From Vanessa cardui (taxonomy: Eukaryota; Arthropoda; Insecta; Lepidoptera; Nymphalidae), in contig NC_061126.1 in NCBI RefSeq assembly GCF_905220365.1, positions 2,232,001 to 2,296,000 of the forward strand: DNA of 64,000 nucleotides, given 5' to 3'. Shown here one piece after another: positions 38,301-44,688 of this stretch; the first letter of the stretch is position 1, and each line of letters begins with the position of its first letter. Under the pieces are notes generated by a model. The model saw only the letters and a program-made list of their open reading frames with translations. It was not told the origin of the DNA and searched no databases. The position numbers and the translations under genes were made by a program.

Positions 38301-40112
38301 TAATCTTATCCACAATTTAAATTACAAAGTTGCATCACATGACATAACAAATACCAACTTTGTAATTTTTAATCGTCTGCACAATATTGCGGTTTTATTT
38401 AATTAGATATAAATGTATTCATTCAGAGAGCTGGTCTTATGTCACATAATATGGCATATAATGTGTAAACAAAAATTTGCTCTAGGACTATTGAATTTAT
38501 TATAAAAATATTATTAGATAAAGAATAACAGAAGCTTTATATTTCAGCACAGTGATATTTGCAATGGAAGGTATTGGTGTGGTTATGCCAGTCGAAAATG
38601 AGATGGCAAAACCTCAGCATTTCTTGGGCTGTCCCGGCGTTCTGAACGTATCAATGTTGATTGTAATAACGCTGTATGGAGTTGTTGGCTTTTTCGGATA
38701 TGTTCAATTTGGCGATGCTGTCAAAGGAAGCATTACGTTGAACTTACCAGAAGATCAATGGTACGGTTTATTAATATGGAAAAAAGCTGAAAACATTTAA
38801 ATTGAAATTAAGTATTTATTGCTAATAGAATGGAAATAAGGTCATTTATATGTTTCCAATTCCTCGTTTATTTTTCTTTCGACTAAGGCTCGACTTTCAT
38901 TTGTAACAAAGTTAAGGAAGTAAATAAGAAAAAACATAATTAGAGTCTCTTTTATTATCTTGACCCCCATCTATCTCTTTTACCCCCTCCCCTTTTAATC
39001 TTTTTGACCCCTGATTTAGCCAGGTAACCATTTACGATTTATTAACACATATTATCTTACATACAATTTCAAAATACTATAAATGAACTATGTAACTGAT
39101 AATTAACGTTATTACTTTTCAGGGTAGCCCAAAGTGCTAAACTCTTAATGGCGGTGGTCATGTATTTCTCCTTTGCCTTACAATTCTACGTACCTATGGA
39201 GATGATAACAAGAGTTTTGCTGAAAAAATCTAAATTCGAAAATATTTTGCAAATCAGCATAAGAACAATTCTTGTAACAATATCTGGTGAGTATTTAAAT
39301 CTAAAATTATAAATGACGTATAGAGAACGTAAGACGATTGTGAGCAAAAGTAGCCTCTATTACCTTTAAGGTGAAAATATGGCTCTTATTTCGCTACGCA
39401 AGTCAAATGCAGTTTGATGTTTGGATTATCAGATTGGAAGATTTCCATATGACACATGCAGTTTTCCTTACGTGATTTATTACATGATTTCCTTCATCGT
39501 CGAGCACGAGGTGAGACAAAAACAAATTAAGCACATGACAATGTTAGTTGGTTTGAAACCGAACAGCTACTGGGCTATCTTCGATTTAGGTTAAAAATAT
39601 GACGATGAGATGAATAAAAATATGAGATATAATATCGAAAAATTGTTGATATAAACAGTACAAAAGCTTTAAATAGAAAACAATTTTTATCGATTTTATC
39701 AAAGTATTTTCGTATCATCTGCATGTCTGTGAATTCGAGCCCGACCATGTCAGGTTCATATTGTATTAATAAAACATAATACTGATGTCTTTAACAGTTT
39801 CGCAGATCATTTATTAAAATTATATCATTTGTTACAGTTGCATTTGCTGTTGCATTCCCTAATTTGGAACTGGTCATCAGTTTGGTTGGCGCCATATTTT
39901 TCTCTACTCTTGGTCTTCTGATTCCTGCTGTAATAAACACAGTCTACCTTTGGGATAGAGATATGGGAAAATTCAACTATGTCCTCATCAAAAATTGCAT
40001 CATCATCATTATATCTATTATAGCTCTTGTATCCGGTTCATATATTTCAATAATCGGTATGATTCATGATTATGCAGGCAGCCCTCATGATAATTCAACC
40101 TTAACATATTAA
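13074..40112 (+). CDS. SLC36-type proton-coupled amino acid transporter (pathetic-like), nine coding exons
   Basis: Nine coding exons join without a break: 13074-13117, 31878-31997, 36384-36534, 36967-37088, 37232-37316, 37894-38138, 38548-38760, 39123-39286 and 39838-40112. They total 1419 nt, or 472 residues plus stop, and all eight introns are GT-AG. The protein begins with a Ser/Asn/Thr-rich cytosolic tail. The family motif YNPFEHRQVEHPNS follows at residues 42-55, then the first membrane helix with GSGILAMP at 69-76, and a conserved FAMEGIGVVMPVENEM segment at 260-275. About ten or eleven hydrophobic helices follow one another, as in AAAP/SLC36 carriers. The family imports small amino acids with protons at the plasma or lysosomal membrane; in Drosophila, pathetic also affects growth signalling. 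The length is normal for insect members. The start ATG has a good context (GGCAAAATGG) and is the first ATG after the acceptor at 13060. Family assignment is strong; substrate and exact orthologue are not shown by the sequence. Confidence 0.95.
14470..14749 (-). mobile_element. Short non-autonomous Helitron
   Basis: On the minus strand it starts TCTATACATATAATAACATC and ends ...GGTCGCGGGCAAAACTAG, followed by T, which is Helitron end structure. It is 280 bp and has no coding. Related copies at 10717, 31486 and 59108. Confidence 0.75.
15264..15454 (+). mobile_element. Short Helitron, second subfamily
   Basis: Starts TCTATATTATTATAAATATG after A; has GTTTGTCTGTCTGTCGCTGT and CCGAATTTGATGAAATTTGG; ends GCGAAGCCGCGGACGACTAC (CTAC for CTAG). 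Confidence 0.75.
16817..16970 (+). mobile_element. Short Helitron, second subfamily, partial
   Basis: CTACTATTATAAATGTGAAG, GTCTATCTGTATGTCTGTTT, CCGCTGAACCGAATTTGTTG, then AAGGCGAGTACTA with the 3' part shortened. Confidence 0.65.
17283..17545 (+). pseudogene. Older remnant of the same LINE C-terminus
   Basis: Aligns with 61975-62225: an ATGTTAAAGCCGGAAGCG start, then VCVPFSVETL-like, VGKYFAQSIRIAV and SILATI segments. It has a frameshift and substitutions, so it is older than the 62-kb copy. An 87-codon open frame here (17359-17622) is a by-product, not a gene. Confidence 0.55.
18341..18450 (-). mobile_element. SINE family A, 3' fragment (diverged)
   Basis: AACAGCTTGTAAATGTTGCA with CTCTCCTCTTAAAAGGCTTG, then decayed sequence. 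No pol III head. Confidence 0.5.
19279..19412 (-). mobile_element. SINE family A, 3' fragment
   Basis: AACAGCCTGTGAATTTTCCA to GGTGGCAGAATTTCATTTCA on the plus strand, then unrelated sequence. The 103-codon minus frame (19094-19405) comes from this repeat and is not a gene. Confidence 0.78.
20237..20840 (-). mobile_element. Internally deleted mariner-like transposon
   Basis: The inverted ends are CAGGTGGGCCATGAATTAGT at the left and the complement of TTCTTGGCCCACCCTG at the right, flanked by TA duplications (20235-20236 and 20841-20842). The total is 604 bp. The right terminal repeat joins directly to the middle of the transposase gene, so the N-terminal half and DNA-binding region are missing. 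This remnant cannot transpose on its own. It lies in transporter intron 1. Confidence 0.88.
20341..20805 (-). pseudogene. Mariner transposase C-terminal remnant
   Basis: The minus-strand frame reads FFEDSRGRSVTVNSAEY, NTWFQQD, then a TGA where family members have Gly (DGATCHT). It goes on through FPEKLISRRGDIPWPPRSPD, LSPADFFLWGYLK and LRQLKE, where a TAA interrupts, and continues to a natural stop at 20341. The catalytic second Asp (QQD) and third Asp (SPDLSPADFF) are visible; the first catalytic Asp region is deleted or lies at the junction. Two nonsense codons make it a pseudogene. Confidence 0.88.
21250..21445 (+). mobile_element. SINE family A, diverged 5'-truncated copy
   Basis: AGCAAGCACCACTGCATTTC, then the TTATAATTCACCTCATGCAG block and AGCCCAGCAGTGGGACATTA at the end. 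The A-box and B-box region is lost. Confidence 0.7.
22560..23300 (+). repeat. Mosaic of lepidopteran repeats in intron 1
   Basis: Begins TAAGGAACCCTTATAGTTTT with a GTCTGTCCGTCTGTCTGTCC block and ends TACGGAACCATTTCGTGTGC and CGACACGCTCTTGGTCGG, the two ends of a repeat common in moths and butterflies. A second GC-rich piece (AATGGGCCGGCACGACCGGG, near 23050) sits inside. Short open frames (22665-23362) are by-products. Confidence 0.55.
23622..23912 (-). repeat. Repeat family B, near-complete copy
   Basis: Reverse of the copy at 9796-10072: GGTTGGCGGACGAGCATATG, GTGGTCACCATCACCCATAG, ACAACAATACTGAGTACTGT, GGGCTTGCACAAAGCCCTAC. The 79-codon plus-strand frame over it is not a gene. Confidence 0.75.
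24757..24995 (-). mobile_element. Helitron-like 3' segment
   Basis: CTAG at 24757-24760 with CCGCACGGGTGCAATACAGA, then TTTACGACATCACATTACAA and the CTTCCTTTCGAATCACTCTA block. The same order occurs in the composites at 45129-45360 and 52493-52740, and also, decayed, at 6225-6320. Confidence 0.65.
25430..25600 (+). repeat. GTCT-repeat segment of a dispersed element
   Basis: TTTTGTCTGTCTGTCTGTCT, GTATAACCGCTATAGAAACA and GACGGATTTTAACGAAACTT form the usual opening of a lepidopteran interspersed repeat. Ends not defined. Confidence 0.45.
25975..27748 (+). mobile_element. Decayed Helitron with both ends and Rep remnants
   Basis: The 5' end TCTATACTACTATATAAATC follows an A at 25974. The 3' end has a GCGAAGCGGGCGGG hairpin-like stretch and CTAG at 27745-27748, followed by T. 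This fits the Helitron rule of insertion between A and T without target duplication. Inside, on the plus strand, broken reading frames match Helitron Rep/helicase protein. One near 26920-27010 is a GVAETHQSYD segment. Another near 27160-27230 reads AENERLNYIR. One near 27310-27380 is a SPRYMHEYAQDALTYVRKY-like segment. Autonomous Helitrons are 5 kb or more, so most of the Rep and helicase is deleted and the rest carries stops and shifts. It lies in intron 1 of the transporter. Confidence 0.85.
28025..28155. repeat. MITE family member (partial), intron 1
   Basis: GTTATTAAATACGGGATATT and CGACATTATCTACGAATGTC then TTATTCACGAGAATTCAAGC match the arm and core of the 41.8-kb MITE. It runs into the perfect hairpin at 28160. 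Confidence 0.6.
28160..28231. repeat. Perfect 32-bp-arm hairpin in transporter intron 1
   Basis: The left arm 28160-28191 (GTAAGTATTCCGATGATCAG...) and right arm 28200-28231 are exact complements, separated by the 8-nt loop TCGCTGTT. The arms are about half GC, unlike the surroundings. Part of a repeat region, but perfect pairing implies recent origin or maintenance. Confidence 0.9.
28818..29062 (+). mobile_element. SINE family A, diverged copy
   Basis: AATGGCCTAGTGGTTAGAAC (A-box) at the start, middle blocks TTTATAATTCATCTCTTGCT, and a rearranged end with a duplicated TTAGCAGTGA. B-box not recognisable. Confidence 0.7.
29094..29260 (-). repeat. Probable retroposon 3' end
   Basis: The minus strand ends CAATAAAGTTTTTTTATTAT with TTA repeats, like the poly(A)-signal-containing 3' end of a reverse-transcribed element. 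The body has GGTGACCCGCTCATCCACC on the plus strand. Source not identified. Confidence 0.4.
29303..29357. repeat. GT microsatellite
   Basis: About 55 nt of GT repeats with two interruptions (TTTGT, TCTGT). Shorter tracts: GT at 13865-13884 and ATT at 62341-62359. Confidence 0.95.
29528..29567. repeat. Perfect 18-bp-arm hairpin
   Basis: ATCATACTCAATAAATGC, loop CTTT, then its exact complement. In transporter intron 1; AT-rich. Other small perfect hairpins are at 17040-17070 (13-bp arms), 22514-22544 (14-bp arms) and 56497-56535 (18-bp arms). Confidence 0.85.
31213..31474 (-). mobile_element. SINE family A, lacking its 3' tail
   Basis: Intact from CTCGACTC head complement at 31474 to CCTCCTCTCCCTTTAAGGAG at 31213-31240; the final 35-40 nt and GTT tail are missing. 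It lies 400 nt upstream of transporter exon 2. Confidence 0.85.
31486..31645 (+). mobile_element. Short Helitron fragment
   Basis: GTCCGATTTTGACGGGACTT, TCACTGGCAGACAACTGATA and CGTACAAGGTCGTTAGCAGA match the 14.47-kb Helitron in the opposite orientation. The 5' end is missing. It directly follows a SINE and precedes exon 2 by 230 nt. Confidence 0.6.
31878..31997 (+). CDS. Transporter exon 2
   Basis: The acceptor ATTTCAG ends at 31877 and the donor GTAAGT starts at 31998. The 120 nt encode the rest of the cytosolic N-terminus (residues 15-55), including the EHRQVEHP motif. The exon is entered and left in the same phase, so its skipping would preserve the frame. It stands alone between an 18.8-kb and a 4.4-kb intron. 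Confidence 0.93.
32085..32192 (+). repeat. Repeat family B, fragment in intron 2
   Basis: TTGTTGTGTTTGGGTTTAAG, GAGCCAGTTTAACTACAGAA, GGGACATAATATCTTAGTTC. A further fragment in intron 3 is at 36840-36925. Confidence 0.6.
32419..32617 (-). mobile_element. Short Helitron, second subfamily, in intron 2
   Basis: Minus-strand ends: TCTATAGTCATATTATATTT and GCAAGCGACTACTAA. The inner block complements AAATTCGGTTTAACGGTTTT. About 199 bp. Confidence 0.7.
34448..35315 (-). mobile_element. Second decayed Helitron with Rep remnants, same family
   Basis: On the minus strand it matches the copy at 26.9-27.75 kb from the GVAETHQSYD-like region to the 3' end. Shared pieces include the MHEYAQDALTYV-like segment near 34870 and the NLQPIE/IIEEDEID tail near 34625. 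The 3' end has GAAGCGGGCGGGTATAG and TTAG in place of CTAG. The 5' part is absent. It lies in intron 2 of the transporter. Both copies lack the same central Rep and helicase section, suggesting they derive from an already deleted element. Confidence 0.78.
35465..35620 (+). repeat. Dispersed repeat D, copy 1
   Basis: GCGCGTCGAAAAAAACAGTT, then GTAGCTGTCACGTAAGGCAA and GATAATAAAGTTGGTT. A diverged partner is at 60835-60965 (AACGCGTCGAAAAAACAAGT, GTAGCTATCACGCACACC, GATAATAAAGTTG). Confidence 0.5.
36026..36338 (+). mobile_element. SINE family A, full length, next to transporter exon 3
   Basis: GAGTCGACATGGCCCAGTGG (A-box), GGTTCAAACCC (B-box), and a long GTT-repeat tail ending about 45 nt before exon 3. 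Young copy, close to consensus. Sense orientation relative to the transporter. Confidence 0.9.
36384..36534 (+). CDS. Transporter exon 3 (first and second membrane helices)
   Basis: The acceptor TTTATAACAG ends at 36383 and the donor GTAAGT starts at 36535. It encodes residues 55-105 with the GSGILAMP substrate-site motif in helix 1. A SINE tail ends only about 45 nt before this exon. Confidence 0.95.
36967..37088 (+). CDS. Transporter exon 4
   Basis: The acceptor TTTTAAG ends at 36966 and the donor GTGAGC starts at 37089. It encodes residues 106-146, a loop with MSFAETCGAAFTYGP, which aligns with the loop after helix 2 in SLC36 proteins. Confidence 0.93.
37232..37316 (+). CDS. Transporter exon 5
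   Basis: The acceptor TTTGTTGCAG ends at 37231 and the donor GTAATA starts at 37317. The 85 nt encode residues 146-174, the hydrophobic helix around AATYISVLCVYVVFIGSS. Confidence 0.93.
37894..38138 (+). CDS. Transporter exon 6
   Basis: The acceptor CAATTCCAG ends at 37893 and the donor GTAAAC starts at 38139. It encodes residues 175-256 with two hydrophobic helices separated by the RNLKYLVPFSAMAN segment typical of the family. Confidence 0.95.
38548..38760 (+). CDS. Transporter exon 7
   Basis: The acceptor ATATTTCAG ends at 38547 and the donor GTACGG starts at 38761. It encodes residues 256-327, including FAMEGIGVVMPVENEM and GFFGYVQFGDAVKGSITLNL, the most conserved core of SLC36 transporters. 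Reading through the donor would add only a short tail before a stop. Confidence 0.95.
39123..39286 (+). CDS. Transporter exon 8
   Basis: The acceptor CTTTTCAG ends at 39122 and the donor GTGAGT starts at 39287. It encodes residues 327-382, the helix around FALQFYVPMEMI and the following basic loop. The codon split over intron 7 restores the family's QW-VAQSAKLLM sequence, which fixes both splice sites. Confidence 0.95.
39400..39588 (-). mobile_element. SINE family A, diverged copy in transporter intron 8
   Basis: Blocks ACACATGCAGTTTTCCTTAC, GTCGAGCACGAGGTGAGAC, AAATTAAGCACATGACAATG and TACTGGGCTATCTTCG keep the order of the family read in reverse. Confidence 0.7.
39838..40112 (+). CDS. Transporter exon 9 (last coding exon)
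   Basis: The acceptor TTTGTTACAG ends at 39837 and the stop TAA is at 40110-40112. It encodes residues 382-472: the AFAVAFPNLELVISLVGA helix, the LIPAVINTVYLWD helix and a final hydrophobic helix before a short polar tail. Confidence 0.95.
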
Positions 40113-40515
40113 GTTTGTAACTGTTGTTCAATTAGGAATCAAAATATATGTAATGAAATGATGTAAATTCAATAGACAATACTGACCATTTAAGTCTTTG
40201 AACTGTTGAGTTCAATTATTTTATTAATATTATTAAGTATTTATTTTAAATATAAAATGTACAGTAATTTTAAGCTTAGATTTAAATACATATTGTAATA
40301 TATAATATAATATTAGCTTCTTTGTAAAGCAGTTATTGTTTTACAAAAGAAGCTTAAAAAGACACTTATTATAATATCATTGTTACTAAAAATAAATTAA
40401 AAAAAGTGAATTGTAAATAATTGTATTTTACTGCAATACTAATTGAAATTCACTTGAAATATGATGTGTTTTATTTATAAATAATAATAAAGGAGGCGAG
40501 AAAACTTAAAACGGT
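40113..40515 (+). other. 3' UTR of the transporter with candidate poly(A) signals
   Basis: AT-rich sequence follows the stop codon. Perfect AATAAA hexamers occur at 40391-40396 and 40486-40491. An AAGCTT-containing stretch near 40317-40355 can pair with itself (TAGCTTCTTTGTAAA against TTTACAAAAGAAGCTTA). No coding potential is seen. Which poly(A) site is used cannot be told from sequence. Confidence 0.6.
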
Positions 40516-40680
40516 ATTGAAGAATAATTTTAAAACTACTAATTAAATTATGTTTACTATTAACTTTTACAGCAAAGTAAAGTCTGTTTTAGAAGTAGAT
40601 TGTTTGTCGCCTATGCTAACTACTGGTTTAGGCTTTATTACCTTGTTTGATAATATTATATTAGTTCTGAAATGCTCAAG

Positions 40681-40866
40681 TTAAGTCAATGACTCATCCA
40701 TTGCCTCCCATTGTGCCCTTCGGTCTCTCCTTTCGAAGTCGTCATCATCCTGTTTTCTTCTAGGTTTTTTAAAATAAGTTGATTGAGTGATCAGATTTTG
40801 AAACTCGATTTTTCTGACTAACTTTACTAACTTTAAGTCATCAACATTTACCTTGTCCTTATTCTT
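40681..40866 (-). CDS. Possible terminal exon of an unidentified minus-strand gene
   Basis: A 61-codon open frame ends in the acidic/basic sequence KKPRRKQDDDDFERRDRRAQ and then WEAMDESLT before a stop at 40681. The composition looks like a real hydrophilic protein tail and unlike the AT-driven noise around it. There is no ATG at its start; an in-frame TGA lies three codons upstream. If real, it is therefore an internally spliced last exon. A polypyrimidine run and AG just upstream (ACTTGAAG) are a weak acceptor. It would be convergent with the transporter, with about 570 bp between the two stops. I do not recognise the family and could not find upstream exons. Confidence 0.28.
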   Translation of the reverse strand, partial: KNKDKVNVDDLKLVKLVRKIEFQNLITQSTYFKKPRRKQDDDDFERRDRRAQWEAMDESLT

Positions 40867-41034
40867 CAAGTTAGTTCACCGTAAAAAAGACATACCGATT
40901 TACTGAAAACAATCGATGAAGAATAGAAGTCCATTAATGTGCGAGATAAATTAATTGTACTAAAAAACAAAATATATGATCATATTCTAAGTCTATATAA
41001 CTAATTCATTACTCTGTTACAAAAAAAAATACTT

Positions 41035-41200
41035 GAGGGTAGGGCTTTGTACGAGCTCGTTTGGGTATAACCACAAACTCATCAAATATTCTGCCAAAAA
41101 TAGCGATACCCAATTGTGTTCCGATTTAAAAGGTCATTGAACTACAGGCACAAGGGACATAACATCTCAGTTTCCAAAGTTCACGGTGCATTGTTGTAAA
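41035..41200 (+). repeat. Repeat family B, diverged copy
   Basis: GGTAGGGCTTTGTACGAGCT, ACTCATCAAATATTCTGCC, TTGTGTTCCGATTTAAAAGG, CACAAGGGACATAACATCTC. Another small piece of the family lies at 42400-42480. Confidence 0.68.
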
Positions 41201-41810
41201 AAATAGAACAAAAAAGTAAATCAACGAATAATTACTTATTAACTAAAAAGTACACCACTTCAATTTGTTTCTTATAAAAGGGTTGCTGACTTATTTTTGT
41301 TGTTATTACTTACCGGTTGCTGAAAAAAAAACGGTAACTTAATTATATATCACGCGATTAAATTAATACAGATATATGTATCTTTAAACTTTGAACAGAA
41401 TGCGTTTGGGAAAGAATAACGCATCGTTATATGCCGAGTACGTTAAGGATTTGACGGGCTAGACCCTTCACTATACAAATAAAAATCTTTTATGTTTTCA
41501 TATACTTAGAAATTTATACAGTGAGTAACCACACCAGGGTAATACCACACGACAGCAAACATTCTTGGGAGTATATTTGTACACTTTAAGTTCACAAAGC
41601 TTAATACTGTGTAATTATCATTTTGGAGTTCCTGAGTCACATTTAATTGTATACTCAATACATTTTCGTTATTACTGTAGAGTCCTTTGGCATAGAACCA
41701 CTCATAGAACTACTCATAGATATATAGCGTTTGGTCGTCACTAGTACGTTTTACTGATATGATATATTCTAAAGTACAAGATTTTAAATTAACACGGTTA
41801 TTTTTATTAT

Positions 41811-42068
41811 TAAAGTTATTGATTTTGGGATATTTACCATATTTTTTATTTTTGTTCGGTGGATTTTGTTCAAACGTACGAGAAAGGTTGAAATGTCAGG
41901 AGTGCCCATATCGTACTACCTAGTACGATATGGACACTCCTAACATTTTAACATCTACCCGCAAACTTCAGTCTCGTGAACAAGACATTCGTAGATAATG
42001 TCGAAATATAGAGCTCCACCGAACAAAAACAAAAAACATTTTAAATATCCCAAAATCAATAACTTTAA
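41811..42068. mobile_element. Inverted-repeat MITE with central hairpin
   Basis: The outer arms AAAGTTATTGATTTTGGGAT (from 41812) and its complement (to 42068) continue into TTTTTGTTCGGTGGA. The centre at 41898-41941 is a hairpin with AGGAGTG-CCATATCGTACTA arms, one mismatch and a 2-nt loop. The right side carries CTCGTGAACAAGACATTCGT, shared with repeats near 28.1, 60.35 and 61.76 kb. No coding. A TTA-like flank suggests a DNA transposon derivative; superfamily not assigned. Confidence 0.75.
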
Positions 42069-42640
42069 TATTCTAAAGTGATTATATTTTTTTTACAATG
42101 AAACAAAAGGTAACAATTTTAAACAAATTTGTATTAATTTAAATCTATAATTTACTACAACTTACGTAACTTATTTTATTTCATTAATTGCGAAAGGGAA
42201 AGATGAATATACCTACTTAAAACTTCGTGAGTTTTGCGAACAAGGCACATTACTTCTAATGGATATTTATACTGTATCTCGGTGTTCAATTTAATTTAAC
42301 CCTTTTGAAATCTTATAAAACGGATTGAATTTTAGTGCGAAATAGATGGGAATTATTTAAAAAGACCAAAAATATTAAGTATGTGTTTGCAAGCTTTTCT
42401 GGGTACCACTCAGTCATCAGATATTCTAACGCCTATCTGGAATATTCAGTATTTCAGTTTGGTGAGTGAAGTGTCACTTATTTAAGTGAAAATTTTCAAG
42501 GAGATCAAAATTAAATGTGAGTTTTGTTACCATGTAGAGTTCTACAGTTCCTAATACTTTTTAAAATCGGTTCTGCCTTTTTTTATCCTAAAAAAGTAAA
42601 TTGATGTAATGATCTGACAACGTTTATCTGCTTAGAATTC
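42069..42640. other. Spacer between MITE and LINE
   Basis: AT-rich; only a family B scrap at 42400-42480 (GGGTACCACTCAGTCATCAG). The sequence just before 42640 may be the truncated 5' edge of the LINE. Confidence 0.5.
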
Positions 42641-44614
42641 AAGGTCTACTATCAAAACTTTAGAGGAATTAAAACTAAAACCAAATGTATAAGATTGTCT
42701 TCATTAACATCCGATTTTGATATAATTGCTGGTACAGAGACATGGTTGGATGACAGTGTCCATGATAGTGAAGTATTTAGTAATAAATATATAGTGTATC
42801 GCAGAGACCGCTCATCGACTTCACTTTCTGGCAAATCTGGAGGGGGTGTCTTATTAGCTGTCTCCAAAAATCTTTGTTCTAAGCGAATCGAACACTTTGA
42901 AAGTTGTCTAGAAGATTTGTGGGTCTCTGTTAAGTCTGACGAACCTGGCTCAAAGGAAATTTTATTTTGTGTCCTCTATCTTCCTCCGCCAGTAACAAGT
43001 ACATCACTGGACTTAATACTAGAAAATATTAGCTTAGTTATGCAATCTCACGCTAGTGATATTATAATTCTGGGTGACTTTAATCTCGGCTTCATAGATT
43101 GGTCAGATAAATGTGACGACACCCATATTATGTCTCCTATTAATTATAACTGTAATCTCGGATACCTATTTGTGGATTTTATGTCACACAACAACTTGTC
43201 ACAATTTAACAATGTAAAAAATCACAATAACCGAATTCTTGACTTAATTCTGAGTAACAGTGGAGCTCTATCCGTGAGTGAAAGCCTTAGGCCATTAACA
43301 AAAATTGATTTACATCATCCTGCTTTAGAAATTGACTTTAAACCAAATATTTCTTCTCACATTATTAAATAACAGTTTGCTTCGCATAATTTTAAAAAGG
43401 CCAATTACTCATTAGTTAACTTAAAGTTAAGTCAAATAGATTGGGAACTAGAGCTATCCCATTTTGAAGATGTCGATATGGCCGTTGCAAAATTTTATGA
43501 TTTGCTTGCTATCGTTATCAATTCAACTGTTCCTAAAACAAAACCTCGTAATTTAAAATATCCGTCATGGTTTACGCGCAACTTGATCAAACTTATTGCA
43601 GAACGCAACAAAATTCTTACAAGATACAAAATATATAAAAATCCAAGAGACCAGCTAGAACTTAGATTAAGTAGTGATAGAGTGGATTCCTTAATAGTTT
43701 CATGTTATAGCAACTATCTAAATCTCACAGAAGAATCTATTCTAAAAAATCCAAAGAGATTATGGTCCTTTGTGAAAGATCATCGGAAGGATTCTTCAGA
43801 CTTACCAAAAGAAATGTTCCTAGAGAATAAGGTAGCTCACACCGGTGAGGATATTTGTAATTTATTTGCCTCACAGTTTTCATTAGTAATTTCTCCTCCT
43901 GATATAAACTTTCTGCCAAGTTTATCTGAGTGTTTTCCTCAATTCTCCCTCAATAAAATTAATTTAACGGAAGAAATGATTTCTAAAGCCCTAAAGTCCG
44001 TTGACATAAGCAAAGGCGCTGGTCCAGATGGAATTCCTCCAGTATTTATAAAGATGACACGTAAGCACTTAACGCTTCCTCTAAAAATATTATTTTCGAA
44101 ATCCTTACAATCGGCGATATTTCCTGAAATATGGAAAGCTGCTAATATAGTACCAATTTATAAAAAAGGCGATAAGCGTAATGTGAAAAACTACCGTCCA
44201 ATTTCAATATTGAGTACAATTCCAAAACTCTTTGAAAAACTAATCTGTCCAGTTATAACTCAATATTTTAAAAATATTCTATCCGAGCAACAGCATGGCT
44301 TTAGAGAGAATAGGTCCACAATTAGTAATCTCTTAAACTACGTAACTGATCTTTCCAAGAATGTTGATGATAAAACTCAAATAGATGCTATTTATACTGA
44401 CTTCAGTAGCGCATTCGATAAGGTAAACCACGCCATATTACTGACAAAGTTAGAACATTACGGTATTCATGGTAGTCTGTTAGGTTGGGTCAAATCTTAC
44501 CTAAAAAATCGATCACAGCGTGTTATTACACATGGCTATACTTCTTTTGCATTTGTGCCTACATCTGGTGTTCCCCAAGGGTCTCATCTAGGTCCGATAC
44601 TTTTCCTAGTTTTC
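42640..44614 (+). pseudogene. CR1/Jockey-type LINE ORF2: endonuclease and 5' part of reverse transcriptase
   Basis: The protein reads in one frame from about 42648. The apurinic-type endonuclease shows YYQNFRGI, the catalytic Glu in GTETWL, GGGVLLAV and GDFNLG, and ends near RILDLILSNS. One in-frame stop (TAA at 43370-43372) separates it from the reverse transcriptase. The RT shows AGPDGIPP, PIYKKGDKRNVKNYRPIS, motif A (YTDFSSAFDKVNH, 44395-44433) and motif B (SGVPQGSHLGP, about 44565-44597). The frame then runs into a foreign insertion at 44615. The 5' end, including ORF1, is missing, as is usual for truncated copies. Exact clade (CR1, Daphne or Jockey) is not settled. Confidence 0.9.
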
Positions 44615-44650
44615 AACCGACTTCCAAACGGAGGAGGTTATCAATTCGTC

Positions 44651-44688
<38 letters not shown>

